Of a stretch of 64,000 nt of DNA, positions 43,116 to 51,778 are shown one piece after another. Below the pieces are notes generated by a model. It saw nothing but the letters and a program-made list of their open reading frames with translations, did not search any database and had not been told where the DNA came from. The stretch comes from Ottowia thiooxydans DSM 14619 (GTDB taxonomy: Bacteria > Pseudomonadota > Gammaproteobacteria > Burkholderiales > Burkholderiaceae_C), in contig NZ_AUGX01000001.1 in the NCBI RefSeq assembly GCF_000422885.1, forward strand, positions 311,238 to 375,237, written 5' to 3'. Each line of letters opens with the position of its first letter. Position 1 is the first letter of the stretch. A program made the position numbers and the translations under genes.

Positions 43116-43234
43116 ATAAATGATAAAAATTAGACCCACTAGCAAAACCTAACCGGCAAACAACCGCAGAACCACAGCATCGGACACCTTCCGGGTCCGG
43201 GGTGCGATGGACGTAACGACGAAATCAGCCCGAA

Positions 43235-44008
43235 TCAGCCAGCCGACTTGGCCCGTTTGGCATTCGCCGCGCTCTCGCTCATAGCCTTGGCAATGCCACG
43301 CAGGATGTGGATTTCCTCTTGAGTCAACTCTGCGCGGTTGAAAAGCTGAGTCAGCCGTGGCATCAGCTTCTTGGGTGCAGCGGGATCCAGAAAACCTATG
43401 TCGGCTAAAGATGTTTCCCAATGAACCAACATGCCGGCGATCTGAGCGGCGTCCGCATACTTTGGAGCCGATCCCATCGGCAGCGCCCAGGAATCACCAA
43501 AGCGAGCGAACAAAGCTTGCCGCCAGTCGTAAGCAATCAACTGCACGGCGGCAGCCAGATTGAGTGAGCCATAGTCAGGATTCGTGGGGATGGACAGCGC
43601 CACGTGGCAGCGATAGACATCCTCGTTTTTCATGCCGTAACGCTCAGAGCCGAACAAGAACGCGATGCCTTCAGGGGGCTCGTCAATTCTGCGTTCAGGC
43701 GCGAGCAAGCCTTGAAAATGCGCGCGCGGGCTGCGAGTAGGTGGTCCGAAGTCACGCGGGGTCATGGCTGTGGCGCACAGGTGAGTGCAGCCACTCAGCG
43801 CTTCTTCCACGGTGGATACCACGCGCGCCTTCTCCAGCACATCAGTCGCACCGCTGGCGCGCTCAACGGTCTCGGCGCGCGTAAGAACGTCTGGCCAGCG
43901 CGGCGCAACCAGGACCAGGTCATCAAAGCCCATGACCTTCATGGCACGTGCGACGGCTCCCACATTGCCGGCATGGCTGCTTTCAATAAGGACGAAACGG
44001 GTTTGCAT
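43235..44008 (-). CDS. trmJ: tRNA/rRNA 2'-O-methyltransferase, TrmJ-like (SPOUT)
   Basis: 257 residues. The knotted SPOUT fold signatures are VLIESSHAGNVGAVARAMKV, FLFGSERYGMKN and IPTNPDYGSLNLAAAVQL. TrmJ methylates the 2'-O of residue 32 in several tRNAs. A C-terminal helical extension (from about 165) ends with the basic NAKRAKSAG. Start MQTRFVLIES at 44008. In relatives I recall it next to suhB and cysE; here both are distant. Confidence 0.9.
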   Translation of the reverse strand: MQTRFVLIESSHAGNVGAVARAMKVMGFDDLVLVAPRWPDVLTRAETVERASGATDVLEKARVVSTVEEALSGCTHLCATAMTPRDFGPPTRSPRAHFQGLLAPERRIDEPPEGIAFLFGSERYGMKNEDVYRCHVALSIPTNPDYGSLNLAAAVQLIAYDWRQALFARFGDSWALPMGSAPKYADAAQIAGMLVHWETSLADIGFLDPAAPKKLMPRLTQLFNRAELTQEEIHILRGIAKAMSESAANAKRAKSAG

Positions 44009-44132
44009 GGTAGTTAAGGAATGCGAGGTGGCTACAGATATTCATGCCACCCTCACCGCCATGTTACCCACTGCGATCGCGAAACTTGGAACAAGCCTTA
44101 GCTCGCATGGAGTCCCACGTTTTGCTGATGAT

Positions 44133-45134
44133 TCAATCTCTCGGGGATGAAGCCGGTCGCGCAACGGCGTTCACGTAAGCGACCGACTGCTCTATAGCCC
44201 GGGCAGCTGCCGGCAGATCGTTGGCCTGATTCAAAAAACCGTGAGGTAAGGCATGGGCAACGGCAAGCTCGGCAGGAACACCACAATCCTTGAGTACGCG
44301 ATAAAGATCTATGGAGTCGTCATACAGCGGATCAAGCTCCGCAGCCAGGACGTAGGTGGGAGGCAACCCGCGAAGCTCGCCTTCCAGGGGGAAGATTCGC
44401 CAGTCGCTACCCGATGATGTGGGCATGTACGCCTCAAGATAGCGTGCCTGAGCTTGATTGCTCAGCCCAAAACGGCCATCCCCATAAGCTTCGAAAGAGC
44501 CGCCCTCTCGGTGAGGCCCGTAGCAGCCGTAGTAAAGGATCAAGGCCGATATGTCCGATGTGGCGTCTTCATCTCTTCGGCGCATGGCTTCAACCAGCGC
44601 CAAGTTGGCGCCTGCAGAGTCGCCGGCAAGAATTAATTCACCGCCTTCTTTCAGCTTGCTCGAAGGGCCGCAGAGAAAATCAATCACCGCACGGACATCC
44701 TCTAGAGCTGCGGGAAATGGGTATTCGGGCGCCAGCGAGTACTCCACGCCACAAACCGGCGCTTGCGCTGCGTACGCCAGATGACGCAAAACGGTGTCAT
44801 GCGTCAAGTTGGAGCCAACACACCAACCTCCCCCATGCAAATACACAATAGGAGTGCACTGAGCATGGTCAGCGCTGGGGTAATACCAGCGCAGCTTGAC
44901 GAGGCGCCCGTTGGTCAACAGGTCCTCATTCACCACTCGGTGCATGGAAACGCGGTTGGCGTGCGTCCGTATGCGCGCCTCCTCCAGCAGCTTGCGTGAC
45001 TCGGGAAAAGGCACGGCATATCGATCAACTTTCGCAACGCCCTCGGCTTGCTGCTCAAGCAAGCGCGCCAGAGCTGGATCCAATCGTTGTGCGTATGGCT
45101 GCCCAGTCCAAGGATTGACCGCTGGGGCTGGCAC
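44133..45134 (-). CDS. Alpha/beta hydrolase, hormone-sensitive-lipase type
   Basis: 333 residues from a GTG at 45134, 4 bp after the RidA stop; the frame remains open upstream but that part overlaps ridA. The HSL family motifs are HGGGWCVGSN (oxyanion hole) and AGDSAGANLAL (nucleophile Ser), with Asp in LAAELDPLYDD and His in ALPHGFLNQ completing the triad. It hydrolyses short esters or amides. Last gene of the eleven-gene diiron/ABC operon; the physiological substrate is unknown. Confidence 0.87.
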   Translation of the reverse strand: MPAPAVNPWTGQPYAQRLDPALARLLEQQAEGVAKVDRYAVPFPESRKLLEEARIRTHANRVSMHRVVNEDLLTNGRLVKLRWYYPSADHAQCTPIVYLHGGGWCVGSNLTHDTVLRHLAYAAQAPVCGVEYSLAPEYPFPAALEDVRAVIDFLCGPSSKLKEGGELILAGDSAGANLALVEAMRRRDEDATSDISALILYYGCYGPHREGGSFEAYGDGRFGLSNQAQARYLEAYMPTSSGSDWRIFPLEGELRGLPPTYVLAAELDPLYDDSIDLYRVLKDCGVPAELAVAHALPHGFLNQANDLPAAARAIEQSVAYVNAVARPASSPRD

Positions 45135-45138
45135 CTGG

Positions 45139-45528
45139 TCAGGCTTCCTTGAAGGCGACCGCCTCAATTTCAAATAGCCATTCCGGCTTTGCGAGTGCTT
45201 TTGCCACAACCAAGGTGGCGGCAGGCCTATGTTCACCAAGGTATTGCTTGCGCACTGCGTTCACTGCGGCCAAATCATCCGAATCGAGCAGGTAGGTGGT
45301 GATTTTCACGAGGTCTTGCACCCCCATGCCGGCATCTTCAAGAATGGCGACGAGATTGCTCCAAGCCGCATCGGCCTGGGCCTGAACGCCAGAAACCAAT
45401 GCGCCCTGTTTGTCTACGCCAATTTGCCCGGCGACATACAGCCACTGCCCAGGTCCACTGGTACGAACCGCATGCGAGTACGCACCTACGGGCGGGGCGA
45501 TGGAGGGTGAATTGCGGAATTCGGTCAA
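45139..45528 (-). CDS. RidA/YjgF family protein, non-archetypal
   Basis: 129 residues. The fold is clear: PPVGAYSHAVRTSGPGQWLYVAGQIG, shown here by PVGAYSHAVR and YVAGQIGVDKQG, then QADAAWSNLVAILEDAG and FEIEAVAF. The substrate-binding Arg found in true RidA (as in PARSCV) is replaced in HRPAATLVV, so it may belong to a Rid subgroup with another role. RidA proteins hydrolyse reactive enamines/imines such as 2-aminoacrylate; in pyrimidine (Rut) catabolism a relative works with an oxygenase and an alpha/beta hydrolase. It lies between two hydrolases. Confidence 0.88.
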   Translation of the reverse strand: MTEFRNSPSIAPPVGAYSHAVRTSGPGQWLYVAGQIGVDKQGALVSGVQAQADAAWSNLVAILEDAGMGVQDLVKITTYLLDSDDLAAVNAVRKQYLGEHRPAATLVVAKALAKPEWLFEIEAVAFKEA

Positions 45529-45539
45529 GACGGTCTCCT

Positions 45540-46445
45540 TTAAGTTTCTGAAAGATGTGGCGAAAGCAATTGCTCCAGCACGCGCTCGAAGAGTTCAAAA
45601 CCGGGGCTGGCCAGCTCTTCAAGAATGTCGAAATGGGTGCGGCCCGGCACAATCTGCAAGCTTGCGGGAATACCCAGTCCTTTGACGGTATCCACGAAAT
45701 CTCGGCTTTGGCCAATAAAGCCTTCAGTCTCCAGCCCTCCTACCGCCACCAGAAATTGGGCGCCGTAAAAACGCGTGAGAACGCTCGGGCTCATGCGCAA
45801 CGCCTCATCCGGCGTCATGCGCACGTCGTGGTTAACAGTAGTGAGCAACAGTGGTGGAAGTGAAAATACGCCACTCACTGGAACGACGGAAACCAAGGGA
45901 TGTCCACCAAGCTGATCAGGCGGCGTACCGCTCAGCATGGCGGCAAGTTGGCCACCAGCAGAGTGCCCGGAAATGCATACTCTGTGCGGATCGAAATTGA
46001 GTTCGGCGGCCTGCGCGTTCAAAAGCCGTACCGCGCTGCAAACCTGCTCAAAGATATCAGTCACGCGGACTTCAGGGGCCAACTGGTAGCCCAACATCGC
46101 CACGGCAATGCCACGCTTCACATACTCATGAGCAATAAAGCTGAACAGACGGTGATCCAGCGCTCGCCAGAATCCCCCGTGAATGAATATGAGAAGCGGC
46201 GCTGGAGCCTGCGGCGCTCCTGCATCTGCACCAGCTGGTTTTAGCGGAGGAAACCAGTCGATCGCGCAGCGCTCGGATTCACCATAGGAAATGCTTTTCC
46301 AGCCTTCTGCCTGGGCGCGGAACTGCTCGCTTCGGGTGCGATAGTCGGCATAGACGGAATCGCGCTCGGGATGCCGAGGACGCAGGCTGTAGTTAAGCTC
46401 CTCACGCTGCACCAACTCCAGAATGCGGTATGAACTAACCTCCAA
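45540..46445 (-). CDS. Alpha/beta hydrolase, kynurenine-formamidase-like
   Basis: 301 residues. Motifs are LIFIHGGFWRALD, the nucleophile elbow ISGHSAGGQLAAML, and near the end PGRTHFDILEEL. The N-terminal ELNYSLRPRHPERDSVYADY resembles arylformamidase-type hydrolases, which remove formyl groups from amines or hydrolyse small esters. The start overlaps livF by 11 bases; the next gene, RidA-like, follows by 11. A deformylase or ring-amide hydrolase role after the diiron oxidation is inference. Confidence 0.87.
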   Translation of the reverse strand: MEVSSYRILELVQREELNYSLRPRHPERDSVYADYRTRSEQFRAQAEGWKSISYGESERCAIDWFPPLKPAGADAGAPQAPAPLLIFIHGGFWRALDHRLFSFIAHEYVKRGIAVAMLGYQLAPEVRVTDIFEQVCSAVRLLNAQAAELNFDPHRVCISGHSAGGQLAAMLSGTPPDQLGGHPLVSVVPVSGVFSLPPLLLTTVNHDVRMTPDEALRMSPSVLTRFYGAQFLVAVGGLETEGFIGQSRDFVDTVKGLGIPASLQIVPGRTHFDILEELASPGFELFERVLEQLLSPHLSET

Positions 46446-47148
46446 GATAAGCTTCCTTTACCCGCGCATCGGCGAGAAGTTCTTTCGCGTTGCCTGAAAG
46501 AACCAAGCGACCACTCTCAATGACATACCCGTAGTCGGCATGCCGTAGCGTGACCTCGCTGTTCTGTTCGCAAACGAAAATGGTCATGCCCTTGCTCGAG
46601 AGCTCAGAGAGCGTCTCGAAGATCTGTTTGACCACCAAAGGTGCAAGCCCCATGGAAGGCTCGTCAAGCAGCAGCATCTTGGGCGCAGACATCAGGGCAC
46701 GCCCAATGGCAAGCATCTGCTGTTCGCCGCCGGATAGCGTTCCGGCTGCTTGGGGCAGGCGCTCCTTCAGCTTGGGAAACAGTTCCAGGACGAACTCGAG
46801 CTGGGTGTGATAGTGCGTGGTCTCGCGTTTGATCAAGTACTGAAACGCTCCCATCTCCAGGTTTTCGGCCACAGTGAGCGGCGCAAAAACTTTGCGCCCT
46901 TCGGGCACCAGCGCCATGCCTCTGCGGACCACGCGCTCAGCACCGAGACCGGAGATGTCTTGCCCTGAGTGAAGAATCTCGCCGCGAGTGGGTTTCATCA
47001 AGCCGCTGACGGTTCTCATCACGGTGGACTTACCAGCGCCATTGGCACCAAGAAGCGCGGTCACTGAGCGCTGTTCAATTCTGAGATTCAGCCCGTGCAA
47101 AACATCCCCGTTCCCATAGGAGGCATGAAGATCACGTATCTCAAGCAT
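46435..47148 (-). CDS. livF: Liv-type ABC transporter ATP-binding protein (LivF-like)
   Basis: 237 residues with Walker A GANGAGKST, the ABC signature LSGGEQQMLAIGRAL, Walker B MLLLDEPSMGLAP and the His loop in FVCEQN (His replaced by Gln, usual for LivF). It powers import through LivHM. It overlaps livG by 8 bases and the following hydrolase by 11. Confidence 0.92.
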   Translation of the reverse strand: MLEIRDLHASYGNGDVLHGLNLRIEQRSVTALLGANGAGKSTVMRTVSGLMKPTRGEILHSGQDISGLGAERVVRRGMALVPEGRKVFAPLTVAENLEMGAFQYLIKRETTHYHTQLEFVLELFPKLKERLPQAAGTLSGGEQQMLAIGRALMSAPKMLLLDEPSMGLAPLVVKQIFETLSELSSKGMTIFVCEQNSEVTLRHADYGYVIESGRLVLSGNAKELLADARVKEAYLGG

Positions 47149-47911
47149 GAACGGACTCCTCTCCCAAGTAGGCGCTGATCACTTCAGGGTTCGAAGAAAT
47201 CTCCTTGGGCGTGCCTTCGGCCAGGTAGCAACCGCTGCGCATAACCAGAATTTCATGGCAGAGGCTCATCACCATGCGCATGTTGTGCTCCACCAGCACC
47301 ACGGTGACACCCAACTTATTCACTTCCCGAATCATGCTGACCACAGGCGCCTGCTCAGATGCAGGCACTCCTGCGATGGGCTCGTCAAGCATCAGGATCT
47401 GGGGTTCCGCCGCCAGGGCCCGTGCGATTTCCAGCAGTTTCGACTCTCCGAAGCTCAAGTCTCCGGCAAGCCTGGTTGCACGGTCAGCGAGGCCCATCAA
47501 CCTCAGCTTCTCGTAGGCCACTTCCTCAATCTTGATCTCTTCCTTGTGCACACTGGGCATGCCGAGAAGCGCCTTCAGAAAGCCGGTGCGGGCTCTAGGG
47601 TGGTAGCCGATCATCACGTTCTCGATCAGGCTCAGGTCGGGAAATATCTGCAAATTCTGAAACGTTCGTGCGAGACCCAATGCCGCGCGCTCGTAGGGTT
47701 GAAGCGTCTGGATCTCTTGTCCTTGCAGCCTGATGGTGCCGGCGCTCAGTTTCTGAATTCCAGCAATGGCATTGAAAAGGGTTGTTTTTCCCGCGCCATT
47801 AGGCCCGATGATGCCCTTGATCTGTCCGGCCTGCACGTGCATGCTCAAGCCGTCAACGGCATGCAGGCCACCAAAACTCACTCGTACGTTTTCAACGTCC
47901 AACAGTGCCAT
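47141..47911 (-). CDS. livG: Liv-type ABC transporter ATP-binding protein (LivG-like)
   Basis: 256 residues with Walker A GPNGAGKTT, the LivG-specific RTFQNLQIFPDLSLIENVM, signature LSFGESKLLEIARAL, Walker B ILMLDEPIAGV and VLVEHNMRMVM. The start MALLDVENV at 47911 overlaps livM by 20 bases. Second ATPase of the importer. Confidence 0.93.
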   Translation of the reverse strand: MALLDVENVRVSFGGLHAVDGLSMHVQAGQIKGIIGPNGAGKTTLFNAIAGIQKLSAGTIRLQGQEIQTLQPYERAALGLARTFQNLQIFPDLSLIENVMIGYHPRARTGFLKALLGMPSVHKEEIKIEEVAYEKLRLMGLADRATRLAGDLSFGESKLLEIARALAAEPQILMLDEPIAGVPASEQAPVVSMIREVNKLGVTVVLVEHNMRMVMSLCHEILVMRSGCYLAEGTPKEISSNPEVISAYLGEESVHA

Positions 47912-48950
47912 TGTGAGACTCCGTTTGTGGTTTGTGCATAGGCTTGCTTTCACCGGCATTGGCCTTGGTCGACTTGTGTCTGTACCAGCGCACGCATCGC
48001 TGCCCCAGGGAAGAAGCGCCCCCCGGAAGATAGAGCAGCACCAGGATCATTCCGATGCCGAAGATCAGCAGCTCTGCGTCCTGAAAACGCCTCAGCAACT
48101 CAGGCACACCGGTGAGAACGGCCGCACCAAAGACCGGCCCCCAAAGCGATCCAACCCCGCCAAGAGCCACCATCACCACCATAAGAACCGAGCCAAAGAA
48201 GCCAAAGGTTTCAGGAGAGGCAAACTGGTTGAAGTGGGCGTACATGGCACCCGCAAGCCCAGCCATGCTTGCGGAGAGACTGAATGCCACCACTTTGGCG
48301 CGGAACGTATTGATGCCAAGGGTGTTGGCCCCAATCTCACTCCCCTCAATGGCACGCAGCGAGCGCCCGGACACACTGCAAAACAGGTTGATGAGACACC
48401 ACATGACCAGCGCCCCCATCAACCACGCGAGCCAGAAAAACCGGCCTGGAGTGTCCAGGGCGTACCCGAACATTTCGTAGGGAGCTATGGCGGCAAGACC
48501 GTTGGGCCCTCCCGTCAGAGGAACCAACTCCACAAACATGACGGAAAGAATGCCGCTGAAGCCCAAAGTCCCCATGGAGAGATAGGGCCCGCGTAAGCGC
48601 AGCGTAGCCCACCCGACAAATGCAGCGACCCCGCCAACGACCAAGATCGCGGCAAACGTTCCAATCCAGGGAGAAATATTCCAGCGCGTATTCAGCACGC
48701 CGCTCACATAGGCGCCCAGACCATAAAACGCCGCGTGAGCCAACGACACCTGCCCAGTCCAGCCCATGATCACGTTCAGGCTGGCGATCAAGATGAGGTT
48801 GATAAAGAAGTACACCCCCAGGCTCAGCACATACTCATTGGGAGCCAGCAATGGCCAAAACAGCGCCAGCGCCCAGACTGCGGCCAGTGTCCAGCGATGG
48901 CGGGCACGCCGATCGCCGATTGGAGAAGTGGAGGAAGTCAGCGTAGACAT
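47892..48950 (-). CDS. livM: Liv-type ABC transporter permease (LivM-like)
   Basis: 352 residues with about nine hydrophobic segments and the LivM motif GWTGQVSLAHAAFYGLGAYV, followed by LGGVGSLWGPVFGAAVL in the ATPase-contact region. The C-terminal 30 residues are polar. It forms the inner-membrane channel with LivH. It starts 3 bases after the livH stop. Confidence 0.92.
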   Translation of the reverse strand: MSTLTSSTSPIGDRRARHRWTLAAVWALALFWPLLAPNEYVLSLGVYFFINLILIASLNVIMGWTGQVSLAHAAFYGLGAYVSGVLNTRWNISPWIGTFAAILVVGGVAAFVGWATLRLRGPYLSMGTLGFSGILSVMFVELVPLTGGPNGLAAIAPYEMFGYALDTPGRFFWLAWLMGALVMWCLINLFCSVSGRSLRAIEGSEIGANTLGINTFRAKVVAFSLSASMAGLAGAMYAHFNQFASPETFGFFGSVLMVVMVALGGVGSLWGPVFGAAVLTGVPELLRRFQDAELLIFGIGMILVLLYLPGGASSLGQRCVRWYRHKSTKANAGESKPMHKPQTESHNGTVGR

Positions 48951-48953
48951 GTC

Positions 48954-49826
48954 TTACACCTTTTCCACTTGTCCGCGCCCGAGCAAGCCGTTTGGCCACT
49001 TCACGAGTACGAGCAACAACACCACGAATGCAACCGCGTCTTTGAAGTGCGATGAAATCATGCCGCCACCGAAACTCTCAGCCAAGCCGAGCAGCAGGCC
49101 GCCAATCATCGCGCCCGGCAAGCTACCCAGCCCGCCAAGCATGGCCGCGCAGAAAGCTTTGAAGCCAAGAATGGTTCCGTGGTCAAAAGAGGTGAGCGTC
49201 AGCGGCGTGACGATCACGCCCGCAACGGCACCAACCCCTGCCGCAAGAATGAACGAAAGACTCATTGTGAGCCTGGGGCTGATGCCTACGAGCGCTGCCG
49301 CTTCGGGCTGCGCAGCGGCGGCGCGCATGGCCTTGCCGAGGACAGTCCGGTTGAAGAAGTAGCCTGCTCCAGCCATCACCAGCGCAGCAATGCCTATGAT
49401 CCAAAGCGATTGGGTCTCCAGCATGGCACCCGCCAGGGAAATGGGACCGGTTTCAGAGAAAGAAGGCAGGCCGGCCGGGCTCTTCCCGAGCACCAACATG
49501 ACCATGCTTTTGGTGCAGATGGCAATCGCGATTGTCAAAATCGTGATCGACATAGGGCTGGGTTTTTTGAGTTTTCGAACGATGAACCGTTCGGAAAGAC
49601 CACCCACCGCCATGGCAACCACTACGGCCACGAGGAACGCGATGGCCAGCGGCACTTTGGCGGCATACAGCATGGCAGCCACCATTCCGCCCAACATCAC
49701 CCACTCCCCTTGCGCGAAGTTGAGCGCGCCGGTGCTCTTGAAAATGATGTTGAAGCCGAGTGCCACCATGGCATAAATGCTTCCGGTGCTGAGGCCTGCG
49801 AACAGCAACTGGAGGGTGTCGCTCAT
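48954..49826 (-). CDS. livH: Liv-type ABC transporter permease (LivH-like)
   Basis: 290 residues, about eight membrane segments, with LLFAGLSTGSIYAMVALGFN, FAQGEWVMLGG and the conserved AMLGGLGSLPGAMIGGLLLG. Partner of LivM. It follows the second ferritin-like gene by 23 bp, so transporter and enzyme genes are in one operon. Confidence 0.92.
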   Translation of the reverse strand: MSDTLQLLFAGLSTGSIYAMVALGFNIIFKSTGALNFAQGEWVMLGGMVAAMLYAAKVPLAIAFLVAVVVAMAVGGLSERFIVRKLKKPSPMSITILTIAIAICTKSMVMLVLGKSPAGLPSFSETGPISLAGAMLETQSLWIIGIAALVMAGAGYFFNRTVLGKAMRAAAAQPEAAALVGISPRLTMSLSFILAAGVGAVAGVIVTPLTLTSFDHGTILGFKAFCAAMLGGLGSLPGAMIGGLLLGLAESFGGGMISSHFKDAVAFVVLLLVLVKWPNGLLGRGQVEKV

Positions 49827-49849
49827 AAACCAGTCCCTTTGTGAACGGG

Positions 49850-50782
49850 TTACAAAAGACCCAGCACAGGATGCTGCGGTGGGGTGACGACAAAGCCCAA
49901 TTGCTCCAGACGGCCAAAGGCGTTTTGCAGATACTGCTTGAACGCACCCTGCTCACTTTCAGGAGTGGCAGCGCCCAGCCCTGCTTCTGCTGCCAGCGTG
50001 GCGGCCGCGGCATCGGGCTGTGTGTCGATCTGTGTGGACAAGGTGGGGATGTGGTAGCCCGAGAATGCGACCTCCTCGATCCAGGCACTGATCTGTTTGG
50101 AGATCATTTCCTTGGTTGCCATATCCATGTGCGCGGCCCGCTCCTCCAGATACAACCATCCGAACGACGCATGCCGCTCCTTGGCTTGAACCACCTGCTC
50201 CAGAATCTGCGCAGCGATGGGCTCTCTCGCGTTCCCGGCATAGAGGCGAGCTAACTCCAGCTCCAGGCCGTCCGCCATGGCGCATTGCGTGGCGACATAC
50301 GCATCCAGGGATTGCGTGGCGTTCAATGCGTCGCGGTAGAGAGTACGGTTGATGACTTCCTCCCAGGCAGAATTGGCGGGTCTGCTCTGGTAGCCGCCTA
50401 AAGCCTTGGCGTATCGGTGAAAGCACTCGACATGCCAGGCTTCTTCAGTGTTGCGGACGGTCAGGAAATACTTGGGGTCTGACTCGCGGTCCAACTCCAG
50501 GCAAAAGCGGATAAGCAAAGCCGGTGTTTCTGCCAGCCCGGTGTACTCAAGCCAGGCTCTGCGGCTCCATATCTGCTGCGCCGCCTCTAACTGCCCTGAA
50601 GAATAAGCGGAAAGATCGAGCTTGCTCCAATCGATGTCCTTGCCTGGACTCCAGTGTTTCTGCTTTCCGGTTTCATACAGTTCCCGGATCGACTGAATGG
50701 ACCGATGCAGATCCAGTGGAAAGCGGCGCTCTACCATGAGCGGGGTGGGCGTCAGAGTGACGACGGGTGCATGTGCCTGCAT
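49850..50782 (-). CDS. Ferritin-like protein, diiron-site-degenerate paralogue
   Basis: 310 residues, paralogous over its length to the protein at 50819-51754 (RFPLDL, IWSRRAWLEY, RFCLE, GGY, FGW). Four-helix ferritin-like fold. Helix A E79/E85 and helix B E114-A-W-H117 are kept. Where the paralogue has E169/E170 in helix C this has D171/G172, and helix D has K201-E-R-H204 instead of E-x-x-H. It probably cannot hold a complete carboxylate diiron centre and may serve as a structural partner, as non-catalytic subunits do in other diiron oxygenases. Family and reaction not recognised. Confidence 0.75.
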   Translation of the reverse strand: MQAHAPVVTLTPTPLMVERRFPLDLHRSIQSIRELYETGKQKHWSPGKDIDWSKLDLSAYSSGQLEAAQQIWSRRAWLEYTGLAETPALLIRFCLELDRESDPKYFLTVRNTEEAWHVECFHRYAKALGGYQSRPANSAWEEVINRTLYRDALNATQSLDAYVATQCAMADGLELELARLYAGNAREPIAAQILEQVVQAKERHASFGWLYLEERAAHMDMATKEMISKQISAWIEEVAFSGYHIPTLSTQIDTQPDAAAATLAAEAGLGAATPESEQGAFKQYLQNAFGRLEQLGFVVTPPQHPVLGLL

Positions 50783-50818
50783 GATGTGCTTTTCTCCTGA
50801 AGTCTTGCGCTACTGCGA

Positions 50819-51754
50819 TCAGAATTCCCCGTCGATCTTGGGGTGGCGAAACATGGGAAGCTGGATGCCCCATGACTCCTCCATCTGACGGCGAATCCTT
50901 TGGACAGAGGCCACGAAGACAGGCTTTTCCAGCTCTTCCACCGTCGCGCCCAGCCCGGCTTGCCAAGTGATGCGGTCAGTCTCCACCTCCGCGGACTTGG
51001 CCGCGCCCTCCGTGGCTAACCAGGCGCTGTGATAGCCATTGAGTTCCACCTTCTCGATCATCAGCACAACCGCGTCTTCCACGGCCTTCAACTCGGTTTT
51101 GGAGAGATGCGGGATGCGGTTGTCCATGAACGCCCAGCCAAAAGCACAATGGCGCACCTCGTCGCGCATGATGCTCTTGAGCACCTGGCGCGCCACTGGG
51201 TTCGGCGTGATGTCAATCAGGTGGCGAAACACATCGAATGCAATTTCTTCGGCCGCGCAGACCAACGCTGCAATGACACCTTCCAGGGGCACACTAGGAT
51301 CAAGGGCCATCTTGCGCACCCCGTGGGTGGCTATGGCTCCTTGAAACTCCGATTGTTCCGGTTGCTGGATGTAGCCGCCCAGCCTCTCCGCCATACGGAA
51401 ACACACCTCAGCATGGCGCGACTCTTCCTGAGTACGGATGGTGAAAAAGAGCCGCGTATCAGGTGGGCAGTTTTCCTGGCAGAACCGGATCTGTAAAGCA
51501 GGCGACTCAGAGATAGCCCCGTACTCACCCCAGGCACGCCGGCTCCAGTACATGCGCGCGGCATAAAGTTGCTCATCGGTGTAGACCGATGGGTCCAGCA
51601 GAGACCACTCGATATCCGTGGCCGGATTCCACTGATTGTTCGTGGCGGAATGGAACAGATTGCGCACGCGCGGTACGGCAATGTCCAGATCCAGTGGGAA
51701 ACGATTTTCGGGCGCATCCAGAATGGTGGGCGCTACGGCGAAGGTTGCACTCAT
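50819..51754 (-). CDS. Ferritin-like diiron carboxylate protein, likely oxygenase/oxidase
   Basis: 311 residues with a full set of diiron ligands: E77 or E83 in helix A (RRAWGEYGAISESP), E111-S-R-H114 in helix B, E169/E170 in helix C (VCAAEEIAFDVF) and E199-V-R-H202 in helix D (MRDEVRHCAFGW). Length is like AurF/CmlI-type N-oxygenases or small aromatic diiron oxygenases, but I cannot place it in a named family. It lies 24 bp after the substrate-binding protein gene and 36 bp before its degenerate paralogue. It probably oxidises the imported compound; no dedicated reductase or ferredoxin gene is in the operon. Confidence 0.78.
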   Translation of the reverse strand: MSATFAVAPTILDAPENRFPLDLDIAVPRVRNLFHSATNNQWNPATDIEWSLLDPSVYTDEQLYAARMYWSRRAWGEYGAISESPALQIRFCQENCPPDTRLFFTIRTQEESRHAEVCFRMAERLGGYIQQPEQSEFQGAIATHGVRKMALDPSVPLEGVIAALVCAAEEIAFDVFRHLIDITPNPVARQVLKSIMRDEVRHCAFGWAFMDNRIPHLSKTELKAVEDAVVLMIEKVELNGYHSAWLATEGAAKSAEVETDRITWQAGLGATVEELEKPVFVASVQRIRRQMEESWGIQLPMFRHPKIDGEF

Positions 51755-51778
51755 GTCGATCTCCTTGCAGTGCGTCGA

